Source of the DNA: Caballeronia megalochromosomata
Lineage (GTDB): Bacteria; Pseudomonadota; Gammaproteobacteria; Burkholderiales; Burkholderiaceae
NCBI GenBank assembly: GCA_001580565.1
Contig: LRBF01000007.1
Location: 1 to 62,034, forward strand
Length of the DNA stretch: 62,034 bases
Direction: 5' to 3'
Below are positions 1 to 8,093 of the stretch, piece by piece (the first letter of the stretch is position 1; the number at the start of each line of letters is the position of its first letter). Position numbers and translations under genes: made by a program. The notes beneath the pieces were generated by a model. It had not been told where the DNA came from. It searched no databases and worked only from the letters and a program-made list of their open reading frames with translations.

Positions 1-288
1 AAAAGCCCAACGGCAGCGCGTAGCGCCGTGCCGGCGCTATTTTGTGCTGAACCAGTTTGCTATGTGGTGCGATGAGTCAGACCGTGCGCGATCCAAGCCC
101 GGTGAGTTTTGTGGGGGCACTCGCTACTGGCGGGCCATTAGGCCAATCGCCTGTGCCGCGGCCGGTATGAAGTGCTTAGGCTGGGACAAGCTGTTTCTTT
201 GGTTACTTTCTTTGCAGCAGCAAAGAAAGTGACTGCCGCCCCGCACAGGGGCAGTGCCAATAGACCGACGCGAAAACGGGATCCGGCG
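1..288 (+). repeat. Dispersed intergenic repeat, copy 1 (forward)
   Basis: A stretch of about 285 bp that recurs, in inverted orientation, at 61575-61860, and again in part in forward orientation at 61941-62034. Shared blocks include the sequence around 5-30 (caacggcagcgcgtagcg), the block at 48-130, a perfect 11-bp hairpin at 205-215/220-230 (ctttctttgc arms) and the block cgggatccggcg at 278-288. It stops 7 bp before the cydB stop codon. An open frame (44-232) runs through it and has a counterpart in the other copy, but it looks like a passenger of the repeat and not a gene. No transposase is present. Such elements are scattered between genes in Burkholderiaceae genomes. The copy may begin before the window. 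Confidence 0.85.
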
Positions 289-294
289 AAAAAC

Positions 295-1299
295 CTAAGC
301 GTGATACCCCATATCCCCCCGCACCTTCCCCCGAAACACCCAATACGACCAGATCACATAGATCATGAGCACGGGCAGCAGAAACATCGTCCCGATCAGC
401 AAAAACTGATGCGATAACGGCGCGGCCGACGCATCCCAGAGCGTGACCGAAGGCGGCGCGATGAACGGCCACAGGCTAATCACGAGCCCCGTAAAAGCGA
501 GAAAGAAAAGCCCGATCGAGCACAGGAACGGCAGCACTTCGCGGCCTTTCGCGAGGCTCGACCAGAGCGTCCACGCGAGCAGCACGGTGAGCACCGGCAC
601 GGGCGCGAACACGAAGCTCTGCGGAAAGCCGAACCAGCGCTCCGCGATGCGCGCATCCTTGAGCGGCGTCCAAAGACTGATGAGCACAATGAACGCGATC
701 ACACCGAGCAGCGCGAAGCGCGCCATGCGGCGGCTCCATTGCTGAAGTTCGCCTTCGGTCTTGAGCACGAGCCACGTCGTGCCTTGCAGCGCATAACCAA
801 AGATCAGTCCGACGCCGACGAGCAGCGGAAACGGCGCGACCCAGTTCCAGCTCGTGCCCACATAGACGCGGCCTTCGATCGGAAAGCCCTGAATGAACAT
901 GCCGAGCACGATGCCCTGCGACAACGTCGCGACGAGCGAGCCGCAGCCGAATGCGCCGTCCCACAGCCACTTGCGCGCGCCGATCACCTCGCGGAACTCG
1001 AAAGCGACGCCGCGAAAGATCAGCCCGAGCAGCATGAAGAGAATCGGGAAATAGACCGCCGGCACGATGATCGCAAATGCGAGCGGAAACACCGCGAACA
1101 ATCCGCCGCCGCCGAGGATCAGCCAGGTCTCGTTGAAGTCCCAGACGGGCGCGACGGAGTTGATCATCAGGTTGCGCGAGTCGGCGTCGCGACGCAGCAG
1201 GAACATCATGCCGACGCCGAGATCGAAGCCGTCGAGCAGTACATACATGAACACCGCCAGCGCGAGAATGGCAGCCCACAGCGGCACGAGATCGAGCAT
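295..1299 (-). CDS. cydB: Cytochrome bd-type ubiquinol oxidase subunit II (CydB/CioB)
   Basis: The 334-residue integral membrane protein is the small subunit of a bd-type quinol oxidase, which reduces O2 to water at the inner membrane using ubiquinol and is insensitive to inhibitors of haem-copper oxidases. The N terminus carries the family motif LLDGFDLGVG (residues 21-30) and WDFNETWL (53-60), and multiple hydrophobic helices follow through to the C terminus. The start at 1299 is supported by a GGAGAG Shine-Dalgarno sequence and by homology beginning at MLDLVPLW; the upstream open frame is shadow. It lies 22 bp downstream of cydA and is surely cotranscribed with it. No CydX/CbdX-type small subunit is visible downstream, because the terminal repeat begins almost at the stop codon. 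Confidence 0.95.
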   Translation of the reverse strand: MLDLVPLWAAILALAVFMYVLLDGFDLGVGMMFLLRRDADSRNLMINSVAPVWDFNETWLILGGGGLFAVFPLAFAIIVPAVYFPILFMLLGLIFRGVAFEFREVIGARKWLWDGAFGCGSLVATLSQGIVLGMFIQGFPIEGRVYVGTSWNWVAPFPLLVGVGLIFGYALQGTTWLVLKTEGELQQWSRRMARFALLGVIAFIVLISLWTPLKDARIAERWFGFPQSFVFAPVPVLTVLLAWTLWSSLAKGREVLPFLCSIGLFFLAFTGLVISLWPFIAPPSVTLWDASAAPLSHQFLLIGTMFLLPVLMIYVIWSYWVFRGKVRGDMGYHA

Positions 1300-1321
1300 C
1301 GCGTTCTCTCCGTTTTCGACG

Positions 1322-2779
1322 TTAATTGCGCCCGCGGCCCGGCGGCACGATATCGTCGCCGCCCATGGGCCGCGTCGTGCCGCTCGCGCCCGCCGATACC
1401 GCCGAGAGCGGGCGCGCCGCGCGCGTTTTCGCGTCCAGTTCGTCCTTCTCATGCGCATGCGCGACTTCCGCCGGCCCCACACGCACGAGCCGCCGCAGCA
1501 GGAAGAATCCCGCGCCGAAGATGACGAGATAAGCCAGCACGTAGAGCAGCCACGAGAGGCCGACATCGGTGGCCGTGAGCGATGGCGTCACCGAATCCTT
1601 CGTGCGCAGGATGCCGTACACGGTCCACGGCTGGCGGCCGGCCTCGGTCGTCGTCCAGCCGGCGACCACGGCGATGAAGCCGAGCGGCATCGCCCAGGTG
1701 GCCGCGCGCAGCCAGCGCGTGCTCGTCTCGATCCTGCCGCGCGCGAACTGCACGATGCCCCACAGCACGAGCGCGAACATCAGCAGCGCGACGCCGACCA
1801 TGATGTGAAACGCAAAGAACACGACGGCCACGGGCGGCCGGTCCTCACGCGGAAAATCCTTCAGCCCGCGCACGAAGCCGTTCGGATCGTGTGTCAGATA
1901 GAGGCTGCCGAGCACCGGAATCGAGATCTCGAAGCGATTGCGCTCTTCTTCCTGATCGGGGATCGAGAAGAGATTGGCCGGGATGCGCGTGCCGGATTCC
2001 CACAGGCCTTCCATCGCCGCGAGCTTGGCGGGCTGATGCTTGAGCGTGTTGAGACCGTGCGCGTCACCGATGATCATCTGGATCGGCACCATGATGATGA
2101 GAAAGATCAGCGACATCTTCACCATCACGCGGCTTTCCTCGAGTGCGCGCCGCTCGCGCAGATACATCGCGCCGATGCCGAGAATGACGAAGCCCGCCGT
2201 CACGAGAAACGCGCTGACAGTATGTCCGAGCCGGTACGGAAACGACGGCGTGAAGATCACGTCGAAAAAGCTCACCACTTCGAAGCGGCCGTCGGGCAGC
2301 ATGCGATGGCCCTGCGGCGTCTGCATCCAGCTATTGACGGCGAGAATCCAGAACGACGAAATCACCGTGCCCGCCGCGACGAAAATCGCCGACATCACGT
2401 GCGCCCATTGCGGCACGAGCTTGCGCCCGAAAAGCAGCACGCCGAGAAACGCCGATTCGAGGAAGAATGCCGTCAGCACTTCGTAGCCCATCAACGGGCC
2501 GACGACGTTGGCGGTCGCATCGGAGAAGCGGCTCCAGTTGGTGCCGAACTGGAACGGCATCACGATGCCCGACACCACGCCCATGCCGAAGGACACCGCG
2601 AAGATCTTCAGCCAGTACGCCGAGAGGCGCCGGTAGACGTCGCGTTTCGTGATCCACCAGTTGAATTCGAGCGTCGCGATGTAGCACGACAGACCGACCG
2701 TGAACGCCGGCAGCAGGATATGAAACGCGACGACCCACGCGAACTGGAAGCGGGAGAGCAGGACGGAATCGACATCCAT
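1322..2779 (-). CDS. cydA: Cytochrome bd-type ubiquinol oxidase subunit I (CydA/CioA)
   Basis: The 485-residue catalytic subunit of the bd oxidase oxidises ubiquinol and carries the haems. Visible are the N-terminal axial histidine (His20 in FAWVVAFHILLP), the conserved GYEVLTAFFLE helix, the QPAKLAAMEG segment that opens the Q-loop, and the GRQPW motif. The Q-loop is short and the protein is smaller than the E. coli enzyme, which resembles the cyanide-insensitive CioA subgroup. The start at 2779 has a good AAAGGAG Shine-Dalgarno sequence; the longer upstream open frame is not conserved-looking. It is first in the cydAB operon and diverges from the guanidine riboswitch/exporter unit. The 147-bp region between them must hold both promoters. 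Confidence 0.95.
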   Translation of the reverse strand: MDVDSVLLSRFQFAWVVAFHILLPAFTVGLSCYIATLEFNWWITKRDVYRRLSAYWLKIFAVSFGMGVVSGIVMPFQFGTNWSRFSDATANVVGPLMGYEVLTAFFLESAFLGVLLFGRKLVPQWAHVMSAIFVAAGTVISSFWILAVNSWMQTPQGHRMLPDGRFEVVSFFDVIFTPSFPYRLGHTVSAFLVTAGFVILGIGAMYLRERRALEESRVMVKMSLIFLIIMVPIQMIIGDAHGLNTLKHQPAKLAAMEGLWESGTRIPANLFSIPDQEEERNRFEISIPVLGSLYLTHDPNGFVRGLKDFPREDRPPVAVVFFAFHIMVGVALLMFALVLWGIVQFARGRIETSTRWLRAATWAMPLGFIAVVAGWTTTEAGRQPWTVYGILRTKDSVTPSLTATDVGLSWLLYVLAYLVIFGAGFFLLRRLVRVGPAEVAHAHEKDELDAKTRAARPLSAVSAGASGTTRPMGGDDIVPPGRGRN

Positions 2780-2926
2780 GAACGCTCCTTTGTTCAGGCT
2801 TTTGCAACGGCTATGTCGAGGACGCGCGCAGCGTGCACGCTTTCTACTTAATACACGGTTTTCATGATCGCGGCCACGCGCCGCGCGACGAGGCGCCGCA
2901 CGCGCCAAGCCGTGGATGCACCATTT

Positions 2927-2935
2927 TGATACAAT
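2927..2935 (+). promoter_or_regulatory. Extended -10 promoter element for the guanidine riboswitch/exporter
   Basis: TGATACAAT matches an extended -10 (TGn plus TACAAT, one mismatch from TATAAT). It sits about 22 bp before the first riboswitch stem, so transcription would start near 2942. No convincing -35 is seen, as expected for extended -10 promoters. Confidence 0.5.
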
Positions 2936-2956
2936 CGCGTATCTCATCTTTCGGCT

Positions 2957-2999
2957 ATGTGGACGACCACATGCGCCTCGTTTCGTCGGGGACGGCCCC
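2957..2999 (+). promoter_or_regulatory. Guanidine-II (mini-ykkC) riboswitch
   Basis: Two short perfect hairpins carry the diagnostic ACGR tetraloops. P1 is ATGTGG/CCACAT (2957-2962/2967-2972) closing the loop ACGA (2963-2966). P2 is GGGG/CCCC (2988-2991/2996-2999) closing the loop ACGG (2992-2995). The 15-nt linker, the two loops of sequence ACGA and ACGG, and the position 11 nt before the GGGAG Shine-Dalgarno sequence of an SMR-family exporter fit the mini-ykkC class, known to bind free guanidinium and turn on translation. P2 lies close enough to the ribosome-binding site to control access to it. An ATG inside P1 begins an open frame in phase with the exporter, but it is within the aptamer and is not the start. 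Confidence 0.93.
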
Positions 3000-3022
3000 A
3001 TTTTTTCAAAGGGAGTCGCCCG

Positions 3023-3343
3023 ATGTCCTGGATTCTTCTCTTCATTGCCGGTGTACTCGAAGTCGCGTGGGCCGCGGGCCTCAAATCGTCCGAAGGCTTC
3101 ACCCGGCTCGGACCGTCGATCTTCACGCTCGTCACGGCAATCGGCAGTTTCGTGCTGCTGGCCATGGCCATGCGCCAGTTGCCGCTCGGCACGGCCTACG
3201 CCGTCTGGACGGGCATCGGCGCGGTCGGCGCGTTCGTGTTCGGCATCGTGTTCCTGGGCGAAGCCTTGTCGGCGGCGCGTATCGTGAGCGCGCTACTGAT
3301 CATCGCGGGGCTCGTCGGGCTCAAGCTCTCGTCGGGACACTGA
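3023..3343 (+). CDS. sugE: SMR-family guanidinium exporter (SugE/Gdx)
   Basis: A 106-residue, four-helix small multidrug resistance protein. The first helix contains the proton- and substrate-coupling glutamate in the Gdx-type context [12 protein letters not shown] (residues 11-22), which separates guanidinium exporters from EmrE-type drug exporters. It probably works as an antiparallel dimer in the inner membrane, exchanging guanidinium for protons. The start at 3023 follows GGGAG at 3011-3015. The guanidine-II riboswitch directly upstream supports the substrate assignment independently. It appears to be a single-gene unit; the next gene has its own leader. Confidence 0.95.
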   Translation: MSWILLFIAGVLEVAWAAGLKSSEGFTRLGPSIFTLVTAIGSFVLLAMAMRQLPLGTAYAVWTGIGAVGAFVFGIVFLGEALSAARIVSALLIIAGLVGLKLSSGH

Positions 3344-3439
3344 GTCTCATCCGTTGCGCCCGCGCCACCTTGCAGTGCGCTGGCGCACCGGGAACGGCAT
3401 TCGCTCGAACCGTTGCTGCACCGCGCGTATTGGCGTGGA

Positions 3440-3445
3440 TATAAT
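3440..3445 (+). promoter_or_regulatory. Predicted -10 box upstream of the DUF4126 gene
   Basis: A perfect TATAAT hexamer in otherwise G+C-rich DNA, 170 bp upstream of the start at 3615. The -35 region is weak. It implies an unusually long leader of about 160 nt that is visibly less G+C-rich than the flanking genes. Confidence 0.45.
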
Positions 3446-3614
3446 GGTCTGAGGTCATCCGGTTTTCGTCTGATTCCTATGTTCCGGATTTTCGTTGTAT
3501 CTTCGCGGATGTAGGCGGCTTCTTTCGATATTTTCCGGAAAGACTGCTCTTTTCAGCCGGCAAATCTTCCGACAGTGTCGAACGCCGGCAGCTGGCGCAA
3601 CAAGGGAGGCGGCA

Positions 3615-4241
3615 ATGCTTGAGTCACTTTCGCTCGCAGCGGGCCTGTCATGGGCGAGCGGGCTGCGCCTGTACCTCACCGTCTTCATCGCCGGCATGTT
3701 CCAGCGCATGGGGCTCGTTCATCTGCCGGATTCACTCGCGGTGCTCGGCTCGCCATGGGTGATCGGCGTCGCGGCGGTGCTCGCGCTCGTCGAATTTCTC
3801 GCCGACAAGATTCCCGCCGTCGATTCCCTTTGGGACGCGGTTCACACGTTCATCCGCATTCCGGCGGGCGCCGTGCTCGCGGCCGGCTCGCTCGGCCACG
3901 CCGATCCCGCCATGCTCACCATCGCGGCGCTCGCGGGCGGCACGCTCGCCGGGGCATCGCATTTCGCGAAGGCGGGCACGCGCGCGCTCATCAATCTGTC
4001 GCCGGAGCCGGTGTCGAACTGGGCGGCATCGGCGACCGAGGATGTCGGCGCGCTCGCGGGCATCACGCTCGCGCTTTTCGTACCGCTCCTGTTTCTCGTG
4101 CTCCTGCTCGCGTTTCTGGTGCTTGCGGGCTGGGCATTGCCACGGCTCGCGCGCGGCGTGCACGGCGGCGTCTCACGCATGGCCAAGCACATGCTGCCGG
4201 GCTCCGATCGCATGAACCGGCTGCGGAGCAAGCACGATTGA
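3615..4241 (+). CDS. DUF4126 family membrane protein
   Basis: The 208-residue protein has several hydrophobic segments (residues about 10-30, 45-65, 80-110 and a strong one at about 155-185) and ends in a basic tail. It matches the DUF4126 family by its opening LSLAAGLSWASGLRLYLTVF and the central glycine- and alanine-rich helices. The function is unknown; an inner-membrane location is inferred. The start at 3615 is chosen for the GGGAGG Shine-Dalgarno sequence at 3604-3609; the open frame extends upstream without conserved features. Its stop codon overlaps the TTG start proposed for the downstream permease, so the two are probably translated in a coupled way. Confidence 0.8.
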   Translation: MLESLSLAAGLSWASGLRLYLTVFIAGMFQRMGLVHLPDSLAVLGSPWVIGVAAVLALVEFLADKIPAVDSLWDAVHTFIRIPAGAVLAAGSLGHADPAMLTIAALAGGTLAGASHFAKAGTRALINLSPEPVSNWAASATEDVGALAGITLALFVPLLFLVLLLAFLVLAGWALPRLARGVHGGVSRMAKHMLPGSDRMNRLRSKHD

Positions 4242-6829
4242 GCACCGCATTCAGGAACGATCAGGCTGCACGCAAGGCAGGGCATTCGCATCCGACCATC
4301 GAGCTCGGTTTCACGCAGACGGTGCGCCAGGCATGGCGCATGACCGCGCGCGACTGGCGCGCGGGCGAGCTCACGATGCTGCTGCTCGCACTGGTGCTGG
4401 CGGTGGCGGCGCTGTCGAGCGTCGGGTTTCTTGCGGATCGGATGCGTCAGGGTCTCGCGCGCGACGGGCGTCAGATGATCGCCGCGGATTTTGTGGTGCG
4501 CGCGGATCATCCCGTCGATCCGCTGTTCGCCACGCAGGCGAAATCGCTCGGACTCGAAACGGCGGGCACCACGATCTTCCCCAGCATGATCAGCTCGACG
4601 TCCGCGGAGCCGCTCTCGCGGCTCGCGGCGATCAAGGGCGTGACGCAGGGTTATCCGTTGCGCGGCGCGCTGCGCATCGCGCCCGGCACGAACGCCGCCG
4701 ATGCCCCCGTCCACGGCATTCCCGCGCCCGGCACCGTCTGGGTCGATCCCGCCTTGCTCGATGCGCTCAAAACCCGGGTCGGCGGCACGGTCAAGGTCGG
4801 CACGCGCACGTTCACGGTGGCGGGCGTCATCACGCGCGAGCTGGATCGCGGCTTTTCGTTCGTGAACTTCTCGCCGCGTCTCATGATGCGCGCCGACGAG
4901 ATCGCGGCCACGGGACTCGTCGGCTATGGCAGCCGCGTGACGTATCGACTGCTCGTCGCCGGTTCTGACGCCCAGGTCGAGCAGTTCGCGAAGTTCGCAC
5001 GCGAACAGGCCGACGGCGGCAAGCTGCGCGGCGTCGCGCTGGAATCGCTGTCCGACGGCCAGCCGCAGGTGCGCCAGACGATCGATCGCGCGAGCCACTT
5101 CCTCACGCTCGTCTCGCTTCTGACGGCGCTGCTCGCGGCGGTCGCGATCGCGATGGCGGCGCATCGTTTCGCGCGGCGGCATCTCGACGGCTGCGCGGCG
5201 ATGCGTTGTCTCGGCGTCAGCCAGCGCACGCTGCGCGCGCTGTTCCTGAACGAATTCCTCGCGATCGGTCTGATCGGTGGCGCGGCGGGCGTCGTGCTCG
5301 GTTTCGGCGGCCATCTCGTGCTGCTCGACTGGCTGGGCTCGCTCGTCGATGTCGAGTTGCCGCAGCCGGGCGTCTGGCCGGCGCTGCAAGGTATGGCGAT
5401 GGGCCTCGTGCTGTTGCTCGGATTCGCGCTGCCGCCGCTCCTGCCGATCACGCGAGTACCGCCGGTGCATGTGATCCGCCGCGAGCTCGGCGACGCGCGA
5501 CGCGTGGCGTATGCGGCGTACGGCGTCGGCGTGGTGCTGTTCGCGGCGCTCCTGATCGTCGCGGCGGGGGAGCTCAAGCTCGGCGGCATCGTCGCGGGCG
5601 GCTTCGCGGCGGGACTGCTCGTGTTCGGGGCGATCGCGCGCGCGGCGCTCTGGGCGGCGGCGCGCTTCGTGCGGCGCGAGCGGGGCCGGGCGGGCGTCGG
5701 CTGGCGTTATGCGCTCGCGTCGCTGGAGCGGCGCAGCGGATCGAGCGCGCTGCAGATCACCGCGCTCGGCATCGGTCTGATGTGCCTGTTGCTCATCGGC
5801 ATGACGCGCAACGATCTCATCAAGGGCTGGCGCGACGCGACGCCGCCCGACGCGCCGAATCAGTTTCTCATCGACATTCAGCCGGACCAGCGCGCGGGCG
5901 TGCTCGACTATCTGCACACGCACGGCCAGCCCGACGCCGCGCTCTCGCCGATGGTCCGCGCGCGCCTCGTCGCCATCAACGGCAAACCGGTGAATCCGGA
6001 GAACTACGACAAGGCCGATGCGAAGCGCCTCGTCGACCGCGAATTCAACCTGTCCTACACGACCGAACTGCCGGGTGACAACCGCGTCACGCAAGGCGCG
6101 TGGTTCGGCAGGGACGGCAAGCCGCAGGTGTCGATCGAGGAGGGCATCGCGAAGACGATCCGCGTCAAGATGGGCGACACGCTGCGCTTCGACGTCGCCG
6201 GGCTGCCGGTCGAAGCGCCCGTGACGAGCGTGCGCAAGGTCGACTGGAACTCGTTCAAGGTCAACTTCTTCGTGCTGATGCCGCCCGACGCGCTCGCCGA
6301 TCTTCCCGCTACCTTCATCACGAGCTTCCATCTGCCGGCGGAAGAACAGCGCGTGATCGACGGCCTCGTCGCGCGCTATCCGAACGTGACGGCCATCGAT
6401 ATCGCGCCGATTCTCGCGCAGATCCATCGCACGCTCGCGCAGGTGATCGGCGCGGTGCAGTTCCTGTTCCTCTTCACGCTCGCCGCGGGCGTGCTCGTGC
6501 TGTACGCGGCGCTCGCCGGCACGCGCGACGAACGTGTGCGCGAGTCGGCGCTGTTGCGCGCGCTCGGCGCATCGCACCGGCAGGTGCGCTCGGTGCAGGT
6601 CGCGGAGTTCGTCGCCGTCGGCGCGCTCGCGGGCCTGATGGCCGCGGTCGGCGCGCAGGGCATCGGTTACGTGCTCGCGGCGCGCGTGTTCGAGTTTCAT
6701 ATCGATTTCAATCCGTGGCTCGTGCCTGCGGGCATCGTCGCGGGCGTCGCGTGCGCGGGTCTGAGCGGCTGGCTGAGCCTGCGGCGGGTGCTGGCGCGCC
6801 CGGCGTTGCAGTCCTTGCGCGATGCGTAA
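4238..6829 (+). CDS. FtsX/YbbP-type ABC transporter permease
   Basis: A large (863-residue) permease with the FtsX-family layout: an N-terminal TM helix after RDWRAGEL, a long periplasmic domain, three to four helices, a second internal half, and a C-terminal trio of helices. It resembles YbbP, the membrane part of an exporter of uncertain substrate. No ATPase partner (YbbA type) is encoded nearby, which is odd because the usual arrangement pairs them. The start is uncertain. A TTG at 4238 overlaps the upstream stop codon (TTGA) and keeps the conserved segment before the first helix; the first in-frame ATG (4340) would remove part of it; GTG 4322 is another option. Confidence 0.85.
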   Translation: MSTAFRNDQAARKAGHSHPTIELGFTQTVRQAWRMTARDWRAGELTMLLLALVLAVAALSSVGFLADRMRQGLARDGRQMIAADFVVRADHPVDPLFATQAKSLGLETAGTTIFPSMISSTSAEPLSRLAAIKGVTQGYPLRGALRIAPGTNAADAPVHGIPAPGTVWVDPALLDALKTRVGGTVKVGTRTFTVAGVITRELDRGFSFVNFSPRLMMRADEIAATGLVGYGSRVTYRLLVAGSDAQVEQFAKFAREQADGGKLRGVALESLSDGQPQVRQTIDRASHFLTLVSLLTALLAAVAIAMAAHRFARRHLDGCAAMRCLGVSQRTLRALFLNEFLAIGLIGGAAGVVLGFGGHLVLLDWLGSLVDVELPQPGVWPALQGMAMGLVLLLGFALPPLLPITRVPPVHVIRRELGDARRVAYAAYGVGVVLFAALLIVAAGELKLGGIVAGGFAAGLLVFGAIARAALWAAARFVRRERGRAGVGWRYALASLERRSGSSALQITALGIGLMCLLLIGMTRNDLIKGWRDATPPDAPNQFLIDIQPDQRAGVLDYLHTHGQPDAALSPMVRARLVAINGKPVNPENYDKADAKRLVDREFNLSYTTELPGDNRVTQGAWFGRDGKPQVSIEEGIAKTIRVKMGDTLRFDVAGLPVEAPVTSVRKVDWNSFKVNFFVLMPPDALADLPATFITSFHLPAEEQRVIDGLVARYPNVTAIDIAPILAQIHRTLAQVIGAVQFLFLFTLAAGVLVLYAALAGTRDERVRESALLRALGASHRQVRSVQVAEFVAVGALAGLMAAVGAQGIGYVLAARVFEFHIDFNPWLVPAGIVAGVACAGLSGWLSLRRVLARPALQSLRDA

Positions 6830-6844
6830 TTTTTTGTTTGAGCC

Positions 6845-7267
6845 ATGACCGAAGCAACTCAATCTCCTTCCGGCGACGAACCTCAACAGCCGACCGCTTT
6901 CGAACTGATCGGCGGCGAGGAACGCCTGCGCGCGATGGTCGACCGTTTCTATGACCTGATGGATCTCGAGCCCGAGTTCGCGGGCATCCGCGCGCTGCAT
7001 CCGCCGACGCTCGACAACTCGCGCAACAAGACTTTCTGGTTCCTGTGCGGCTGGATGGGCGGGCCGGATCACTACATCAGCCGCTTTGGGCATCCGCGTC
7101 TGCGGGCGCGGCATCTGCCGTTCGCGATCGCGTCGACCGAGCGCGATCAGTGGCTGCGCTGCATGGCGTGGGCGATGGAAGACGTCGGGATAGAAGAATC
7201 CGTGCGCGAGCGCCTCCTGACGTCCTTCTTCGACACCGCCGACTGGATGCGCAACCGTCCCGGTTGA
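6845..7267 (+). CDS. Group II truncated haemoglobin (globin-like protein)
   Basis: A 140-residue single-domain globin. The sequence has the group II truncated globin pattern: GGEERLRAMVDRFYDLM at the N terminus, the proximal histidine in RHLPFAI (about residue 90), and the tryptophan of the ERDQWL helix that characterises the group. Such proteins bind haem and O2 and are linked to oxygen or NO handling; the precise role here is not shown by the sequence. It begins 15 bp after the permease and is probably read from the same transcript, with AlaX 94 bp downstream. Confidence 0.9.
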   Translation: MTEATQSPSGDEPQQPTAFELIGGEERLRAMVDRFYDLMDLEPEFAGIRALHPPTLDNSRNKTFWFLCGWMGGPDHYISRFGHPRLRARHLPFAIASTERDQWLRCMAWAMEDVGIEESVRERLLTSFFDTADWMRNRPG

Positions 7268-7361
7268 TTCACGCCGTTTTGTATCGGTTCAGGCATGGCG
7301 CGCGTGGTGCATCATCGTCTTCGAATGGTTTCAACTCCCCGCAAGACAAGGAATCGAAGAC

Positions 7362-8093
7362 ATGAGCACACGCGCACTCTTTCGCGAGGACGCCTATCTG
7401 ACGCGTTGCGACGCGACCGTCACCGCCATCGACGAGCAGGGCATCCACCTCGATCAGACCGTGTTCTATCCGCTCGGCGGCGGTCAGGCGGGCGACGCGG
7501 GCACGTTCACGCTGGCGGATGGCACGGTCATCGCGATTGCCGATACGCGCAAGGCGAAGTTCGAAGGCGCGACGCCGGATGACGCCGTGCATGTACCCGC
7601 GCCGGGTCAGGAAGACGCGCTGGCGCAACTTGCGGTCGGCGACACGGTGAGCGCGGAGATCGACTGGGCGCAGCGTTATCGGCGGATGCGGCTGCATACG
7701 GCGAGCCATCTGATCTGCGCCGTGCTGCCGTTTCCGGTCGACGGCTGCAGCATCACGACCGATTACGCGCGTCTCGATCTCGCCACCGTCGAGCCGATCG
7801 AGCGCGAAGACGTCGAAGCGAAGCTGAACGCGTTGATCGGCGGCGCACATGGCGTGCACACCGAATGGATCACCGACGACGAGATGGCCGCGCGTCCCGA
7901 ACTCGTGCGCACGATGAGCGTGAAGCCGCCGATGGGCCTCGGCCGCGTGCGCCTGTTGCGCATCGAGAACGTCGACCTGCAGCCGTGCGGCGGGACGCAT
8001 GTGCGCAATACCGGTGAGATCGGCGCGCTGCGCATCGCGAAGCTGGAGAAGAAGAGCGCGCGTACGCGGCGGCTCGTGCTGGAACTCGTGTGA
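7362..8093 (+). CDS. AlaX-type alanyl-tRNA editing hydrolase
   Basis: A 243-residue freestanding relative of the alanyl-tRNA synthetase editing domain, which deacylates Ser-tRNA(Ala) or Gly-tRNA(Ala) in trans. The zinc-binding motifs are both present: HTASHL (HxxxH, about residue 110) and CGGTH (about 210). The N-terminal half contains the family segment VFYPLGGGQAGD. The length fits the mid-size AlaX-M group. The start at 7362 follows AAGGAATCG. The last codons overlap the next gene's GTG start (GTGA), indicating translational coupling. Confidence 0.92.
   Translation: MSTRALFREDAYLTRCDATVTAIDEQGIHLDQTVFYPLGGGQAGDAGTFTLADGTVIAIADTRKAKFEGATPDDAVHVPAPGQEDALAQLAVGDTVSAEIDWAQRYRRMRLHTASHLICAVLPFPVDGCSITTDYARLDLATVEPIEREDVEAKLNALIGGAHGVHTEWITDDEMAARPELVRTMSVKPPMGLGRVRLLRIENVDLQPCGGTHVRNTGEIGALRIAKLEKKSARTRRLVLELV

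Noticed and set aside
44..232. 62-residue frame in the left repeat, and its match at 61631-61945
   Set aside because: Both lie wholly in the dispersed repeat and share only its sequence; no Shine-Dalgarno sequence, no protein family.
2957..3022. Upstream in-frame start of the exporter within the riboswitch
   Set aside because: The ATG is part of the P1 stem; the Shine-Dalgarno sequence and family length support the start at 3023.
3842..7114. Very long antisense frames (for example minus 3842-7114, minus 31108-34551, plus 1067-2851)
   Set aside because: They mirror real genes on the other strand. In G+C-rich DNA antisense frames stay open, and their products are dominated by Arg/Ala/His with no family signature.
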